From Chloroflexota bacterium (GTDB lineage Bacteria > Chloroflexota > Anaerolineae > CG2-30-64-16): DNA of 7,413 nt. Below the pieces are notes generated by a model. It saw only the letters and a list, made by a program, of their open reading frames with translations, had not been told where the DNA came from and made no database searches. Position 1 is the stretch's first letter; every line of letters starts with the position of its first letter. Below, piece by piece: positions 1 to 5,673 of this stretch. The DNA lies in assembly GCA_029555885.1 (NCBI GenBank), contig JAKPQT010000354.1, positions 1 to 7,413 of the forward strand. The letters run 5' to 3'. Made by a program: the position numbers and the translations under genes.

Positions 1-22
1 CAATGTAGATTTTCTGCGGCAT
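1..22 (-). CDS. Start of an unidentified gene running off the left edge
   Basis: Only the first seven codons are inside the window, reading MPQKIYI. The start is supported by a strong Shine-Dalgarno sequence, GGGAGG on the minus strand (28-33), five bases before the ATG. It lies 50 bases downstream of the stop of the 161-codon gene at 73-558 and points the same way, so the two may be expressed together. The spacer also holds a possible promoter of its own and an inverted repeat, so separate control is possible. Seven residues are too few for any family assignment. Confidence 0.55.
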
Positions 23-34
23 GTTCGCCTCCCG

Positions 35-57
35 GTGTTATGCCTCCACCATAACAC
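35..57. repeat. 8-bp perfect inverted repeat, candidate operator
   Basis: GTGTTATG (35-42) and CATAACAC (50-57) are exact reverse complements separated by seven bases. The element sits just upstream of the ribosome binding site of the gene that leaves the left edge. It overlaps the possible -10 box at 48-53. No T-run follows on the minus strand, which argues against an intrinsic terminator. A repressor site or an mRNA hairpin near the translation start are the likely readings; the repeat is seen and the role is inferred. Confidence 0.5.
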
Positions 58-76
58 AAGAAGCGACATGCATCAA
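48..76 (-). promoter_or_regulatory. Possible promoter for the left-edge gene
   Basis: On the minus strand TTGATG (71-76) is followed, after exactly 17 bases, by TATGGT (48-53). Each matches the housekeeping sigma consensus at four of six positions. The spacing is ideal and the predicted start point would give a leader of about 20 bases before the ATG at 22. The -35 box overlaps the end of the upstream gene. The match is moderate, so this is tentative. Confidence 0.3.
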
Positions 77-558
77 AACGTCAGTGGTGAGGTACTAGTT
101 CTTTCCTCCCTATAGCGCTCAAGGCTAATGCGAGGGAAGCTCATTCCAACATCCTTCAATGCTACTTCTAGCTCACTAAACAGCGCGTCTCGCATCTTTG
201 GCCCAGTAAGGTCTCGATAGTGATACACGCGCATAGACTGAGCGAGAATCAAGCCTTCGTCTAAGAACAGCAGAAATAACATTCTTTCGAACGAACTCTG
301 CTCTTCACTCCGGGGTTGTTGCTGATCGTCATACTGCTCCACATCGAGTGCTCCTTCGTGAGCAAAGTACCCGAATACAACATTACCTTGACGTTCGCAG
401 TTTAGAAAGCCTCGGCGTCTTTGTCCTACGATGCGCCAACCTCCCTTCACGATCATATTTGCGATGAGTTCGCGTTGTCGTTCGGTGACGTTGTGCCACT
501 CGGGAACCTTAATACGATAGAGGACAAGAGTCGTGTTTTGGTTGCTTTCAGTCGGCAT
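73..558 (-). CDS. Hypothetical protein, 161 aa, function unknown
   Basis: I do not recognise a family. The start is well supported: AGGAG (566-570, minus strand) lies seven bases before the ATG. The protein looks soluble, without a signal peptide. The longest hydrophobic stretch is a short FERMLFLLFLDEGLILAQS run around residues 90-108, which looks like a buried helix rather than a membrane anchor. The N-terminal half has a basic GWRIVGQRRRGF segment (about residues 40-51). A polar QYDDQQQPRSEEQSS linker (about 75-89) leads to a C-terminal half with mixed charge (LTGPKMRDALFSELEVALKDVG, given here only as a region near 117-138). GC content is roughly 45-50 %, clearly below the catabolic genes to its right, which suggests separate acquisition. 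A 36-bp palindrome lies 45 bases upstream, and another gene start follows 50 bases downstream in the same direction. Coding status is likely from the ribosome binding site and length; no role can be named. Confidence 0.75.
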   Translation of the reverse strand: MPTESNQNTTLVLYRIKVPEWHNVTERQRELIANMIVKGGWRIVGQRRRGFLNCERQGNVVFGYFAHEGALDVEQYDDQQQPRSEEQSSFERMLFLLFLDEGLILAQSMRVYHYRDLTGPKMRDALFSELEVALKDVGMSFPRISLERYREERTSTSPLTF

Positions 559-602
559 TATGCTACTCCTTGACGAACCTGCGGTCTCTTTTCTGCAGCA
601 CT

Positions 603-638
603 ACTACAATTTGTATACGATCGCATACAAATTGTAGT
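603..638. promoter_or_regulatory. 36-bp near-perfect palindrome, candidate operator
   Basis: The 14-base arm ACTACAATTTGTAT (603-616) is exactly repeated in reverse complement as ATACAAATTGTAGT (625-638). The eight central bases ACGATCGC are also symmetric except for one pair, so 17 of 18 base pairs of the dyad match. It is AT-rich and is not followed by a T-run on either strand, which makes an intrinsic terminator unlikely. It lies between the stop of the Gfo/Idh/MocA gene (663) and the start of the 161-codon gene (558), about where that gene's promoter should be. The TTGTATAC/GCATACAA core is in the general style of sites for dimeric GntR-type or similar repressors, but I cannot name a regulator. 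Confidence 0.6.
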
Positions 639-662
639 CAGATGCGAGGCATCAGCTGACCC

Positions 663-1739
663 TTATGCCACGCGCACGGGCCCGCCCGTGCGGCCGGAGC
701 GGTAGACCGCGTCGAACAGCGCGACGGCCTGGCGCCCGTCCTCGCCGGTGATCGCGGGGGCGCGATCCTCGGTGATGGCTGCGACGAAGTCGGCCACCTG
801 CCGCCGCGTGTAGTCGCTCATGATGTCCAGCGTCTCGATGCGGCGGCGGTCCTCCGCCTGCCAGCCGGGCAGCAGCTCCATCTCGCCTGCCACAGTCCAC
901 AGGTCGTTGACCGGCGGTTCTACGGTCGCGGTCTGGCCGACGAAGAACATCGAGCCGCCGTCGGTCTGCACGCCGACTGTCGCGCCGTTCGAGCCGTGGA
1001 CGTGGATGTTGCCGTGGATGCCGGGGTTCTGGCAGTTGCTCACGACGAGGCTGCCGAGCGCGCCGTTGCGGAAGCGCAGCGCAGCCACCGCCGTGTCCTC
1101 GACTTCGATGTACGGGTGCGTCAGGTTGTCCCAGTAGCCGCACACTTCCTCGACCGGCCCCATGAACCACTGGAACAGGTCGAGCTGGTGCGAGGTCTGG
1201 TTGACCAGCACGCCGCCGCCCTCGGCATCCCACTTGCCGCGCCAGGGGTCCATCGCGTAGTATTCGGGCCCGCGCCAGCCGAGCACGGTCACGGTGCCGA
1301 GGATGGGCCGGCCGATTTTGCCCGCGTCGATGGCGTCCTTGACGCGGCGCACAGGCTCGTACCACCGCCGCTGGCTGACCACGCCGAGCTTAACGCCGGC
1401 GTAGGCTGCGGCCTCGATCATCGCGTCACACTCCGCAGGCGTCACGGCCATCGGTTTCTCGACGAGCACGTGCCGTCCCGTCCGGAGCACCGCGACGGCC
1501 TGCTCAGCGTGCTGCGGGTGGGGCGTGCAGATGATCGCCGCGTCGACCGCGGGGTCAGCCAGCAGCGCGGGCAGGTCGGTGTACGGCTGCGCGCCGTACT
1601 GCGCAGCGAAGGCCGCGGTACGCTCCGCGTTGCGCCCGCAGACCGCTGCAAGCCGCGCCCCGGGCAGCGCGGCCAGGATGCGTGCGTGGATGTGGCCCAC
1701 TTTGCCCGGGCCGATGATGGCAAAACCAAGCTCACTCAT
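663..1739 (-). CDS. Gfo/Idh/MocA family NAD(P)-dependent oxidoreductase
   Basis: This 358-residue protein belongs to the family that oxidises or reduces sugars, inositols and related polyols with a bound nicotinamide cofactor. The Rossmann nucleotide-binding motif GPGKVG is at residues 10-15. The family signature EKP is at 94-96, with Lys95 the expected catalytic lysine. The C-terminal substrate domain has WRGKWDAEGGGVLVNQTSH leading to His184 and then LDLFQW, matching the conserved block in which the histidine takes part in catalysis. The length is typical. GAGGA (1746-1750, minus strand) lies six bases before the ATG. It is the last gene of the co-directional catabolic cluster, 105 bases after the zinc dehydrogenase, in a spacer filled by a heptamer hairpin. 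The family assignment is firm. The substrate cannot be read from the sequence, but the neighbouring UxaE-type epimerase suggests a sugar or sugar acid. The protein appears cytoplasmic, with no signal peptide. Confidence 0.93.
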   Translation of the reverse strand: MSELGFAIIGPGKVGHIHARILAALPGARLAAVCGRNAERTAAFAAQYGAQPYTDLPALLADPAVDAAIICTPHPQHAEQAVAVLRTGRHVLVEKPMAVTPAECDAMIEAAAYAGVKLGVVSQRRWYEPVRRVKDAIDAGKIGRPILGTVTVLGWRGPEYYAMDPWRGKWDAEGGGVLVNQTSHQLDLFQWFMGPVEEVCGYWDNLTHPYIEVEDTAVAALRFRNGALGSLVVSNCQNPGIHGNIHVHGSNGATVGVQTDGGSMFFVGQTATVEPPVNDLWTVAGEMELLPGWQAEDRRRIETLDIMSDYTRRQVADFVAAITEDRAPAITGEDGRQAVALFDAVYRSGRTGGPVRVA

Positions 1740-1768
1740 GGGGGATCCTCTTTGGTTTGAACCGCCTT

Positions 1769-1823
1769 TTACTCATTACTCGTTACTCATTACGTATGAG
1801 AACGAGTAACGAGTAACGAGTAA
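1769..1823. repeat. Heptamer array forming a 23-bp hairpin in the intercistronic spacer
   Basis: Three TTACTC(A/G) heptamers (1769-1789) are followed by three CGAGTAA heptamers (1803-1823), the reverse complement. Bases 1769-1791 pair with 1801-1823 around a nine-base loop. On the plus strand two of the 23 positions are A·C mismatches. In a minus-strand transcript, which is the sense of the operon, the same two are G·U wobbles, so the stem is unbroken. It lies between the zinc dehydrogenase stop and the start of the Gfo/Idh/MocA gene. A role as an mRNA-stabilising or attenuating hairpin, or as a small dispersed element, is inferred. Confidence 0.8.
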
Positions 1824-1844
1824 TAGACCCATCGCGGTTCCAAT

Positions 1845-2864
1845 CTACGGCTTCAGCACAATCTTGATGGCGTCGAGCTGGCCCTTCGCCAGCTCCGTCA
1901 CTACGCGCGGCCCCTCGGAGAGCGGCAGGACGTCCTCCACGAGCGCCATGACATCCACGCGGCCCGACCGGATGGCCTCGATCGCGTCCCCGAACTCCCG
2001 GTTGAACGCGTATGCGCCGCGGATGGTAATCTCGCGCGTGACGATGGACGGCATGTTGACCTCGATCACCGGCTGCGAGTTGCCGATCCAGGTGACCTGC
2101 CCGCCGGGACGCACCAGTTCGAGCGACTGGCGGGCCGTGGCTGCCGCGCCGACGGCCTCGATGACGACCGGCGCGCCGGACGGCCCCGCATGCTCGTGCA
2201 CGATCGCGGCCAGGTCGGCCTCGCGCGGGTTGACGGTCACATCCGCGCCGAGCCGCCGCGCGACCTCCAGCCGGTGCGGGCTGAGGTCGGTGACGATGAT
2301 CGTGCCCGCGCCCTTCAGCCGGACGGCCATGAGGGTCAGCAGGCCGATGGTGCCCGCGCCGAAGATGAGCACGGTGTCCATGAGCCGGATGGGGGTCAGG
2401 TTGGCCGCGTGCATCCCGACGGCCAGCGGCTCGACCATCGCGCCGGCCTCCCACGACACCTCCGGCGGCAGGGGGTAAAGCTGCCGCGCGGGCACGCGCA
2501 CCGCGTCCGCGTACGCGCCGTCGGTGGTCATCATGCCGAGCCCGCTGCGGTTCATGCAGATATTGGGCAGGCCTGCGCGGCAGTTGGCGCACGTACCGCA
2601 CGAGATGGTGGGCAGGACGGTGACGCGCGCGCCCGGCTCCCAGCCGGTCACGCCCGCGCCGACCGCGCTGACCTCGCCGGAGAACTCATGGCCCATGATC
2701 ATGGGCGGGATGCGCCGGCCAGTCGAGCCGGTGAAGCCGTGGACATCCGACCCGCAGACGCCGACCGCGCGCACTGCCACGACTACCTCGCCGGGCTGCG
2801 GCTCCGGGTCGGCCACTTCGCGCAGCGGCATCTGCCACGGCGCTTCATATACGAGTGCTTTCAT
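1845..2864 (-). CDS. Zinc-dependent medium-chain alcohol/polyol dehydrogenase
   Basis: This 339-residue protein has the GroES-like fold plus Rossmann domain of the sorbitol, threonine and galactitol-phosphate dehydrogenase group. It should oxidise a secondary alcohol of a sugar derivative using NAD(P). Catalytic zinc ligands are visible as Cys37 (GVCGSD), His59-Glu60 (GHEFSGE) and Glu145 (MVEPLAV). The structural zinc site is complete, with Cys89, Cys92, Cys95 and Cys103. The nucleotide motif GAGTIG is at 169-174, and Asp193 at the end of the next strand favours NAD over NADP. I chose the ATG at 2864 because MKALVY is the normal N-terminus of the family and AAGGA lies six bases upstream. A longer in-frame start at 3011 would read through a repetitive element and add 49 unrelated residues. 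The gene sits between the SDR gene and the Gfo/Idh/MocA gene in the same direction. The class is firm; the substrate is unknown. Confidence 0.93.
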   Translation of the reverse strand: MKALVYEAPWQMPLREVADPEPQPGEVVVAVRAVGVCGSDVHGFTGSTGRRIPPMIMGHEFSGEVSAVGAGVTGWEPGARVTVLPTISCGTCANCRAGLPNICMNRSGLGMMTTDGAYADAVRVPARQLYPLPPEVSWEAGAMVEPLAVGMHAANLTPIRLMDTVLIFGAGTIGLLTLMAVRLKGAGTIIVTDLSPHRLEVARRLGADVTVNPREADLAAIVHEHAGPSGAPVVIEAVGAAATARQSLELVRPGGQVTWIGNSQPVIEVNMPSIVTREITIRGAYAFNREFGDAIEAIRSGRVDVMALVEDVLPLSEGPRVVTELAKGQLDAIKIVLKP

Positions 2865-2870
2865 GATGGG

Positions 2871-2875
2871 TCCTT
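2871..2875 (-). promoter_or_regulatory. Ribosome binding site fixing the zinc dehydrogenase start
   Basis: AAGGA on the minus strand lies six bases before the ATG at 2864. It decides in favour of this start over the in-frame ATG at 3011, whose extra codons come from the intergenic repeat. Confidence 0.7.
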
Positions 2876-2899
2876 TTTCGGGTTGTTGGGGGATTTCCA

Positions 2900-2912
2900 G
2901 ACCTTCCAGGTC
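2900..2912. repeat. Small GACCT/AGGTC hairpin
   Basis: GACCT and AGGTC flank a three-base TCC loop in the spacer upstream of the zinc dehydrogenase, ten bases from the larger inverted repeat at 2922-2986. The stem is only five base pairs. Its closeness to the larger repeat suggests both belong to the same kind of intergenic filler. Confidence 0.4.
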
Positions 2913-2921
2913 TTTGAGAAG

Positions 2922-2986
2922 CTCACGCGAAGACGCAAAATGCGCTAAGAATAGATACCTTTGCAGTCTTTGCGCCTTGGCGTGAG
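2922..2986. repeat. Imperfect inverted repeat of CTCACGC/CGCAAA type
   Basis: The left arm, CTCACGCGAAGACGCAAA (2922-2939), matches the reverse complement of 2969-2986 at 16 of 18 positions, with looser similarity continuing inward. One of the two differences (2933 against 2975) is A·C on the plus strand but a G·U wobble in the minus-strand transcript. From memory, very similar phrases recur between genes in many bacterial genomes, so this is probably a dispersed non-coding repeat. It occupies most of the 176-base spacer between the SDR gene and the zinc dehydrogenase. Confidence 0.75.
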
Positions 2987-3040
2987 ATCGTTTCAGCTTC
3001 TTCGAATACATACGCGCAGCGCAGGTCTTGGGCGGGAAGG

Positions 3041-4027
3041 CTAGAAGGCCTGCTCCATGCGCGCGATCAGTTCGTCCATCACCCGATCATACTCCTCGTT
3101 CACGACCTGCCGCGCCGGATCTGCATCGTACCACGCGACAATCTCCCGCGCGCCCTCGCTGAACGGGGTCGTCGCGACAAAGCCGGGCACGAAACGCTTG
3201 ATCTTGCTGTTATCGAAGATCGCGCAGTAGGTCTTGTCACCCAGCAGGCCCCCACCCCATTGCGCATGGTAGCGGATGATGACCGCAGAGGGCACATGGA
3301 CGATGCGCAGTTCCGCTCCCGCAGCGCGCGCCAGCGTCGCGTATATCTGGTTCCAGTCGAGCCACTCATCCGAGGTGATGTGGAACGCCTCCGCGATGGC
3401 CCGCGCGTTGCCCAGCAGCCCGACCAGCCCCTTCGCCAGGTCGCGTGAATGCGTCAGCACCCAGAGCGAGGTCCCGTCGCCCGGCACGACGACCGCCTTG
3501 CCCTGGCGCAGCCGGTGTACGCCCGTCCAGCCGCCCGCGCCCGGCACCTTCGTCTGGTCGTAGGTGTGGGAGGGCCGGATGATCGTGTACGGGAACTTCT
3601 CCTCCCGGAACGCCCGCACGAGCCGCTCCTCGCATGCGATCTTGTCGCGCGAGTACTGCCAGAACGGGTTGTCGAGCAGCGTCGACTCGGTGATGGGCAG
3701 GCTGGAGGGCGGCTTCTGGTAGGCCGAGGCCGAACTGATGAAGACATACTGGCCCGTGCGCCCGCGGAAGAGCTCGATGTCCGCTTCGACGTGCTCCGGC
3801 TTGAACGCCACCCAATCGACGACCGCATCGAACATCCGGCCGGCCAGCGCGGCCTGTGTCGCGGCCCGGTCACGGATATCCGCGTGTACAACCTCTGCGC
3901 CCTCGGGGACCGGATGCGTGCTGGAACGTCCCCGGTTGAGCAGCGTCAGCTTAATGCCGCGTGCCAGCGCCAGCGCCGCGCACGATGAACTGATGACTCC
4001 CGTCCCGCCGATGAACAAAACCCGCAT
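3041..4027 (-). CDS. Extended SDR, NAD-dependent epimerase/dehydratase family
   Basis: This 328-residue protein has the extended short-chain dehydrogenase fold typical of nucleotide-sugar and sugar epimerases, dehydratases and reductases. The N-terminal Rossmann motif GGTGVIS is at residues 7-13. The second strand ends LLNRGR (29-34), where Arg32 may favour NADP. The next conserved acidic position is HADIRD (48-53). The catalytic set is complete: the serine region SSASAY at 98-103, then Tyr125 and Lys129 in YSRDK. The C-terminal half is substrate-binding and less conserved. The start at 4027 is preferred because GGAGG lies six bases upstream; an in-frame ATG at 4042 adds only five residues. 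It follows the uxaE-like gene by 110 bases in the same direction. The third glycine of the usual GxxGxxG is serine (Ser13), a mild departure. The family is firm; the reaction and substrate cannot be named. It may reduce or epimerise the sugar acid handled by its neighbours. Confidence 0.9.
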   Translation of the reverse strand: MRVLFIGGTGVISSSCAALALARGIKLTLLNRGRSSTHPVPEGAEVVHADIRDRAATQAALAGRMFDAVVDWVAFKPEHVEADIELFRGRTGQYVFISSASAYQKPPSSLPITESTLLDNPFWQYSRDKIACEERLVRAFREEKFPYTIIRPSHTYDQTKVPGAGGWTGVHRLRQGKAVVVPGDGTSLWVLTHSRDLAKGLVGLLGNARAIAEAFHITSDEWLDWNQIYATLARAAGAELRIVHVPSAVIIRYHAQWGGGLLGDKTYCAIFDNSKIKRFVPGFVATTPFSEGAREIVAWYDADPARQVVNEEYDRVMDELIARMEQAF

Positions 4028-4033
4028 GTGATA

Positions 4034-4038
4034 CCTCC
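4034..4038 (-). promoter_or_regulatory. Ribosome binding site of the SDR gene
   Basis: GGAGG on the minus strand lies six bases before the ATG at 4027, supporting that start over the one at 4042. Confidence 0.75.
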
Positions 4039-4061
4039 ACAATGGTTTGAAGGCTTATGAC

Positions 4062-4136
4062 GGCTGATGGGACAGGAATTGATAGGTCAACAAAAAAGCT
4101 ATCAGCGGGAATCAGTCCAATCAGCGTCATCAGCGT
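4062..4136. repeat. ATCAG-type short repeats in the uxaE-SDR spacer
   Basis: Four copies of an ATCAG-containing unit occur at 4100-4108, 4110-4118, 4119-4127 and 4128-4136, spaced nine to ten bases apart. An inverted copy, GGCTGATGG, lies at 4062-4070. Between them TGATAG (4080-4085) and CTATCA (4099-4104) form a six-base stem. The last unit ends one base before the stop codon of the upstream epimerase gene. A T6 run on the minus strand (4093-4098 as A6) sits inside the loop rather than after a stem, so this is not a convincing terminator. It looks like a degenerate dispersed repeat. Confidence 0.6.
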
Positions 4137-4137
4137 T

Positions 4138-5637
4138 CTATTGTCGTTGCGCCAGCGGCTCAAGATGCCGCACGAAGTGGCGTTCGAGCGCGGCATAGTG
4201 CGCTTCCTCGTGCGCGTTCAGCCCGGCAAACAGCCGCGCCTTGAACTGCTGCGTCGTCAGCACGGAGCCAAACGTCACATGGAGCACCTGCCGCGCATCG
4301 AACTGCTCCAGCAGGCCGGGCAGGTCGGCGTCCGTGAGCGTCTCGGGCCGCGGCACGCGATTGAGCGAGCCGGAGACATGGTAACTCGCGCGGTCCGTCT
4401 CGTAGCGTTCGATGGCGAACGCGTAGATCTCTCGGAACAGCGCGGGATCGAACCCGGCCGTTGCGCGCAGGGCCTCGAGATAGCTGGTGCCCGCGGTCTT
4501 GAGGTGCAGCAGGCCGCGCGCATGGGCCGCGGCGCGCTCGTAGATGCTGAACTTGTCGGAGCCGGTGTGCAGGCTCAGCTTGTACGGGCCGAAGTGGGCC
4601 GCGATGGCCGCGTGGCCAGCGAAGTCGGCGTCGAACTCCGAGAGGCTGCCGATGTAGTCCACGCCTTTCTCGAAGCGGCCCACGTAGCGCGGGGCCAGGC
4701 TGACCCAGCGCACGCCCAGCCGGTGCAGCTCGTTAGCGACAAAGAGGTGTTCGGCGTGGGTCGTCGGCGTGTCCGTCTCGTCCACCGACACCTCCAGCTC
4801 ACACGGCCGCCCGGCCATGACCGCCAGCAGGTGGCGGTACATCGCGGCGACGTGCGCGACCGCCCGGCCGTATTTGACTGCGGCCCGGTAGAGCGTCACC
4901 TCATCCAGGCTGAGCGCCCGGTCCGCAAGGTCGAAGCGCCGCCCGGCGTAACGCTCGGCCAGCGCGGACGGCGAGCTGTCGAGCTGCGCCCAGGGCAGGG
5001 CCATGTATCGCTCGCGCAGCGTCGTGGCATCCCCGCGGTCCGCGGTCGGGTCCACGTGCTCACCCGGGTCGATCGTATAGAAGGTGAAGCCCGCGGCGGC
5101 ACAGCGGTCGATGTCCTCCGGCGTCTTGAGGTGGTCGGCGTCCGCGCCGACCGGCGCGCGCCAGCCCCCTTGAAATGCGCCCCACAGCGCGTCATCCATC
5201 ACATCGTCAGGCGACCGGCCCGTGCGCGTCATCTCGCGGATGGACTGCTGTGCGAAGATCATGGCGATGGGGTGGGTGGCGTCGCGGGCGCTCATCTGCT
5301 GCGCAGCGCGCACGTGGCCCGGCGTCGCGATGCCCAGCCGGTCGCCGCAGCCCGCGGAGGTCGCCAGTCCCAGCGGAACGGGCCGCAGCCAGGGCAGCGC
5401 GTCGCGCAGCGCGGCCGCATTGGCGTGCGTCAGCGGGCACAGGAGCAGGTCGCGGCCTGCTGCTTCGCTCCGCTCCCCCGCAAAGTTTGGCGGCAGCGCG
5501 GCGCCTGTCGCAGCGAGCACGCCCAGACGCTTGTCGCCGGGCGCCAGGCGGGCGAGGAAGTAGGTGGTGCCTGCACTTTCGACTACAGAACCGGCGTACA
5601 CGGGTAGGTCGATACCAGCGATCTCGAGAGGGGCCAT
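4138..5637 (-). CDS. uxaE: Tagaturonate epimerase family protein (UxaE-like)
   Basis: This 499-residue protein is recognised as the UxaE family, known from Thermotoga, where it interconverts D-tagaturonate and D-fructuronate in hexuronate catabolism. Supporting blocks are a GADADHLKT segment (164-172), EVSVDETDTPTT (282-293) and KLSLHTGSDKFSIY (353-366), together with HVTFGSVLT near the end (453-461). The histidines and acidic residues in these blocks are the likely metal and substrate ligands, an inference from conservation as I remember it. The length fits the family. The ATG at 5637 is chosen because AAAGGA lies seven bases upstream; the in-frame ATG at 5673 has no ribosome binding site and would add 12 residues. 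It heads the minus-strand cluster, followed by SDR, zinc dehydrogenase and Gfo/Idh/MocA genes, which fits a sugar-acid pathway. Members of this family may also act on neutral ketohexoses, so the substrate is probable rather than proven. The protein appears cytoplasmic. Confidence 0.8.
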   Translation of the reverse strand: MAPLEIAGIDLPVYAGSVVESAGTTYFLARLAPGDKRLGVLAATGAALPPNFAGERSEAAGRDLLLCPLTHANAAALRDALPWLRPVPLGLATSAGCGDRLGIATPGHVRAAQQMSARDATHPIAMIFAQQSIREMTRTGRSPDDVMDDALWGAFQGGWRAPVGADADHLKTPEDIDRCAAAGFTFYTIDPGEHVDPTADRGDATTLRERYMALPWAQLDSSPSALAERYAGRRFDLADRALSLDEVTLYRAAVKYGRAVAHVAAMYRHLLAVMAGRPCELEVSVDETDTPTTHAEHLFVANELHRLGVRWVSLAPRYVGRFEKGVDYIGSLSEFDADFAGHAAIAAHFGPYKLSLHTGSDKFSIYERAAAHARGLLHLKTAGTSYLEALRATAGFDPALFREIYAFAIERYETDRASYHVSGSLNRVPRPETLTDADLPGLLEQFDARQVLHVTFGSVLTTQQFKARLFAGLNAHEEAHYAALERHFVRHLEPLAQRQ

Positions 5638-5644
5638 AAGCGGT

Positions 5645-5650
5645 TCCTTT
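5645..5650 (-). promoter_or_regulatory. Ribosome binding site fixing the uxaE start
   Basis: AAAGGA on the minus strand lies seven bases before the ATG at 5637. The alternative ATG at 5673 has only GTTAAAATAGTGCGCAC in front of it, with no Shine-Dalgarno sequence. Confidence 0.65.
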
Positions 5651-5673
5651 AGTGAGCCTGGGTTGATATGCAT

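Noticed and set aside
603..638. Intrinsic terminator of the catabolic operon
   Set aside because: The stem is AT-rich and the minus-strand sequence after it has no T-run (it reads AGTGCTGCAG), so it does not fit a standard terminator.
996..1760. Plus-strand open frame opposite the Gfo/Idh/MocA gene
   Set aside because: The real gene on the minus strand has complete family motifs. The shadow has low-complexity composition and no convincing ribosome binding site.
1769..1823. CRISPR array or tandem-repeat locus
   Set aside because: The units are seven bases with no spacers, and the second half is inverted. This is a hairpin, not a CRISPR array.
2865..3011. N-terminal extension of the zinc dehydrogenase by 49 residues
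   Set aside because: The extra codons are translated from the CTCACGC-type repeat and the small GACCT hairpin. MKALVY at 2864 is the family start and has a good ribosome binding site.
4080..4104. Terminator between uxaE and the SDR gene, given the T6 run on the minus strand
   Set aside because: The T-run lies inside the loop of the weak TGATAG/CTATCA stem, and no GC-rich stem directly precedes it.
4057..5607. Long open frame of about 516 codons on the plus strand, opposite uxaE
   Set aside because: It is the antisense shadow of a GC-rich gene whose minus-strand product has clear UxaE family motifs. The plus-strand product is arginine- and valine-rich with no recognisable domain, and it starts in a repeat.
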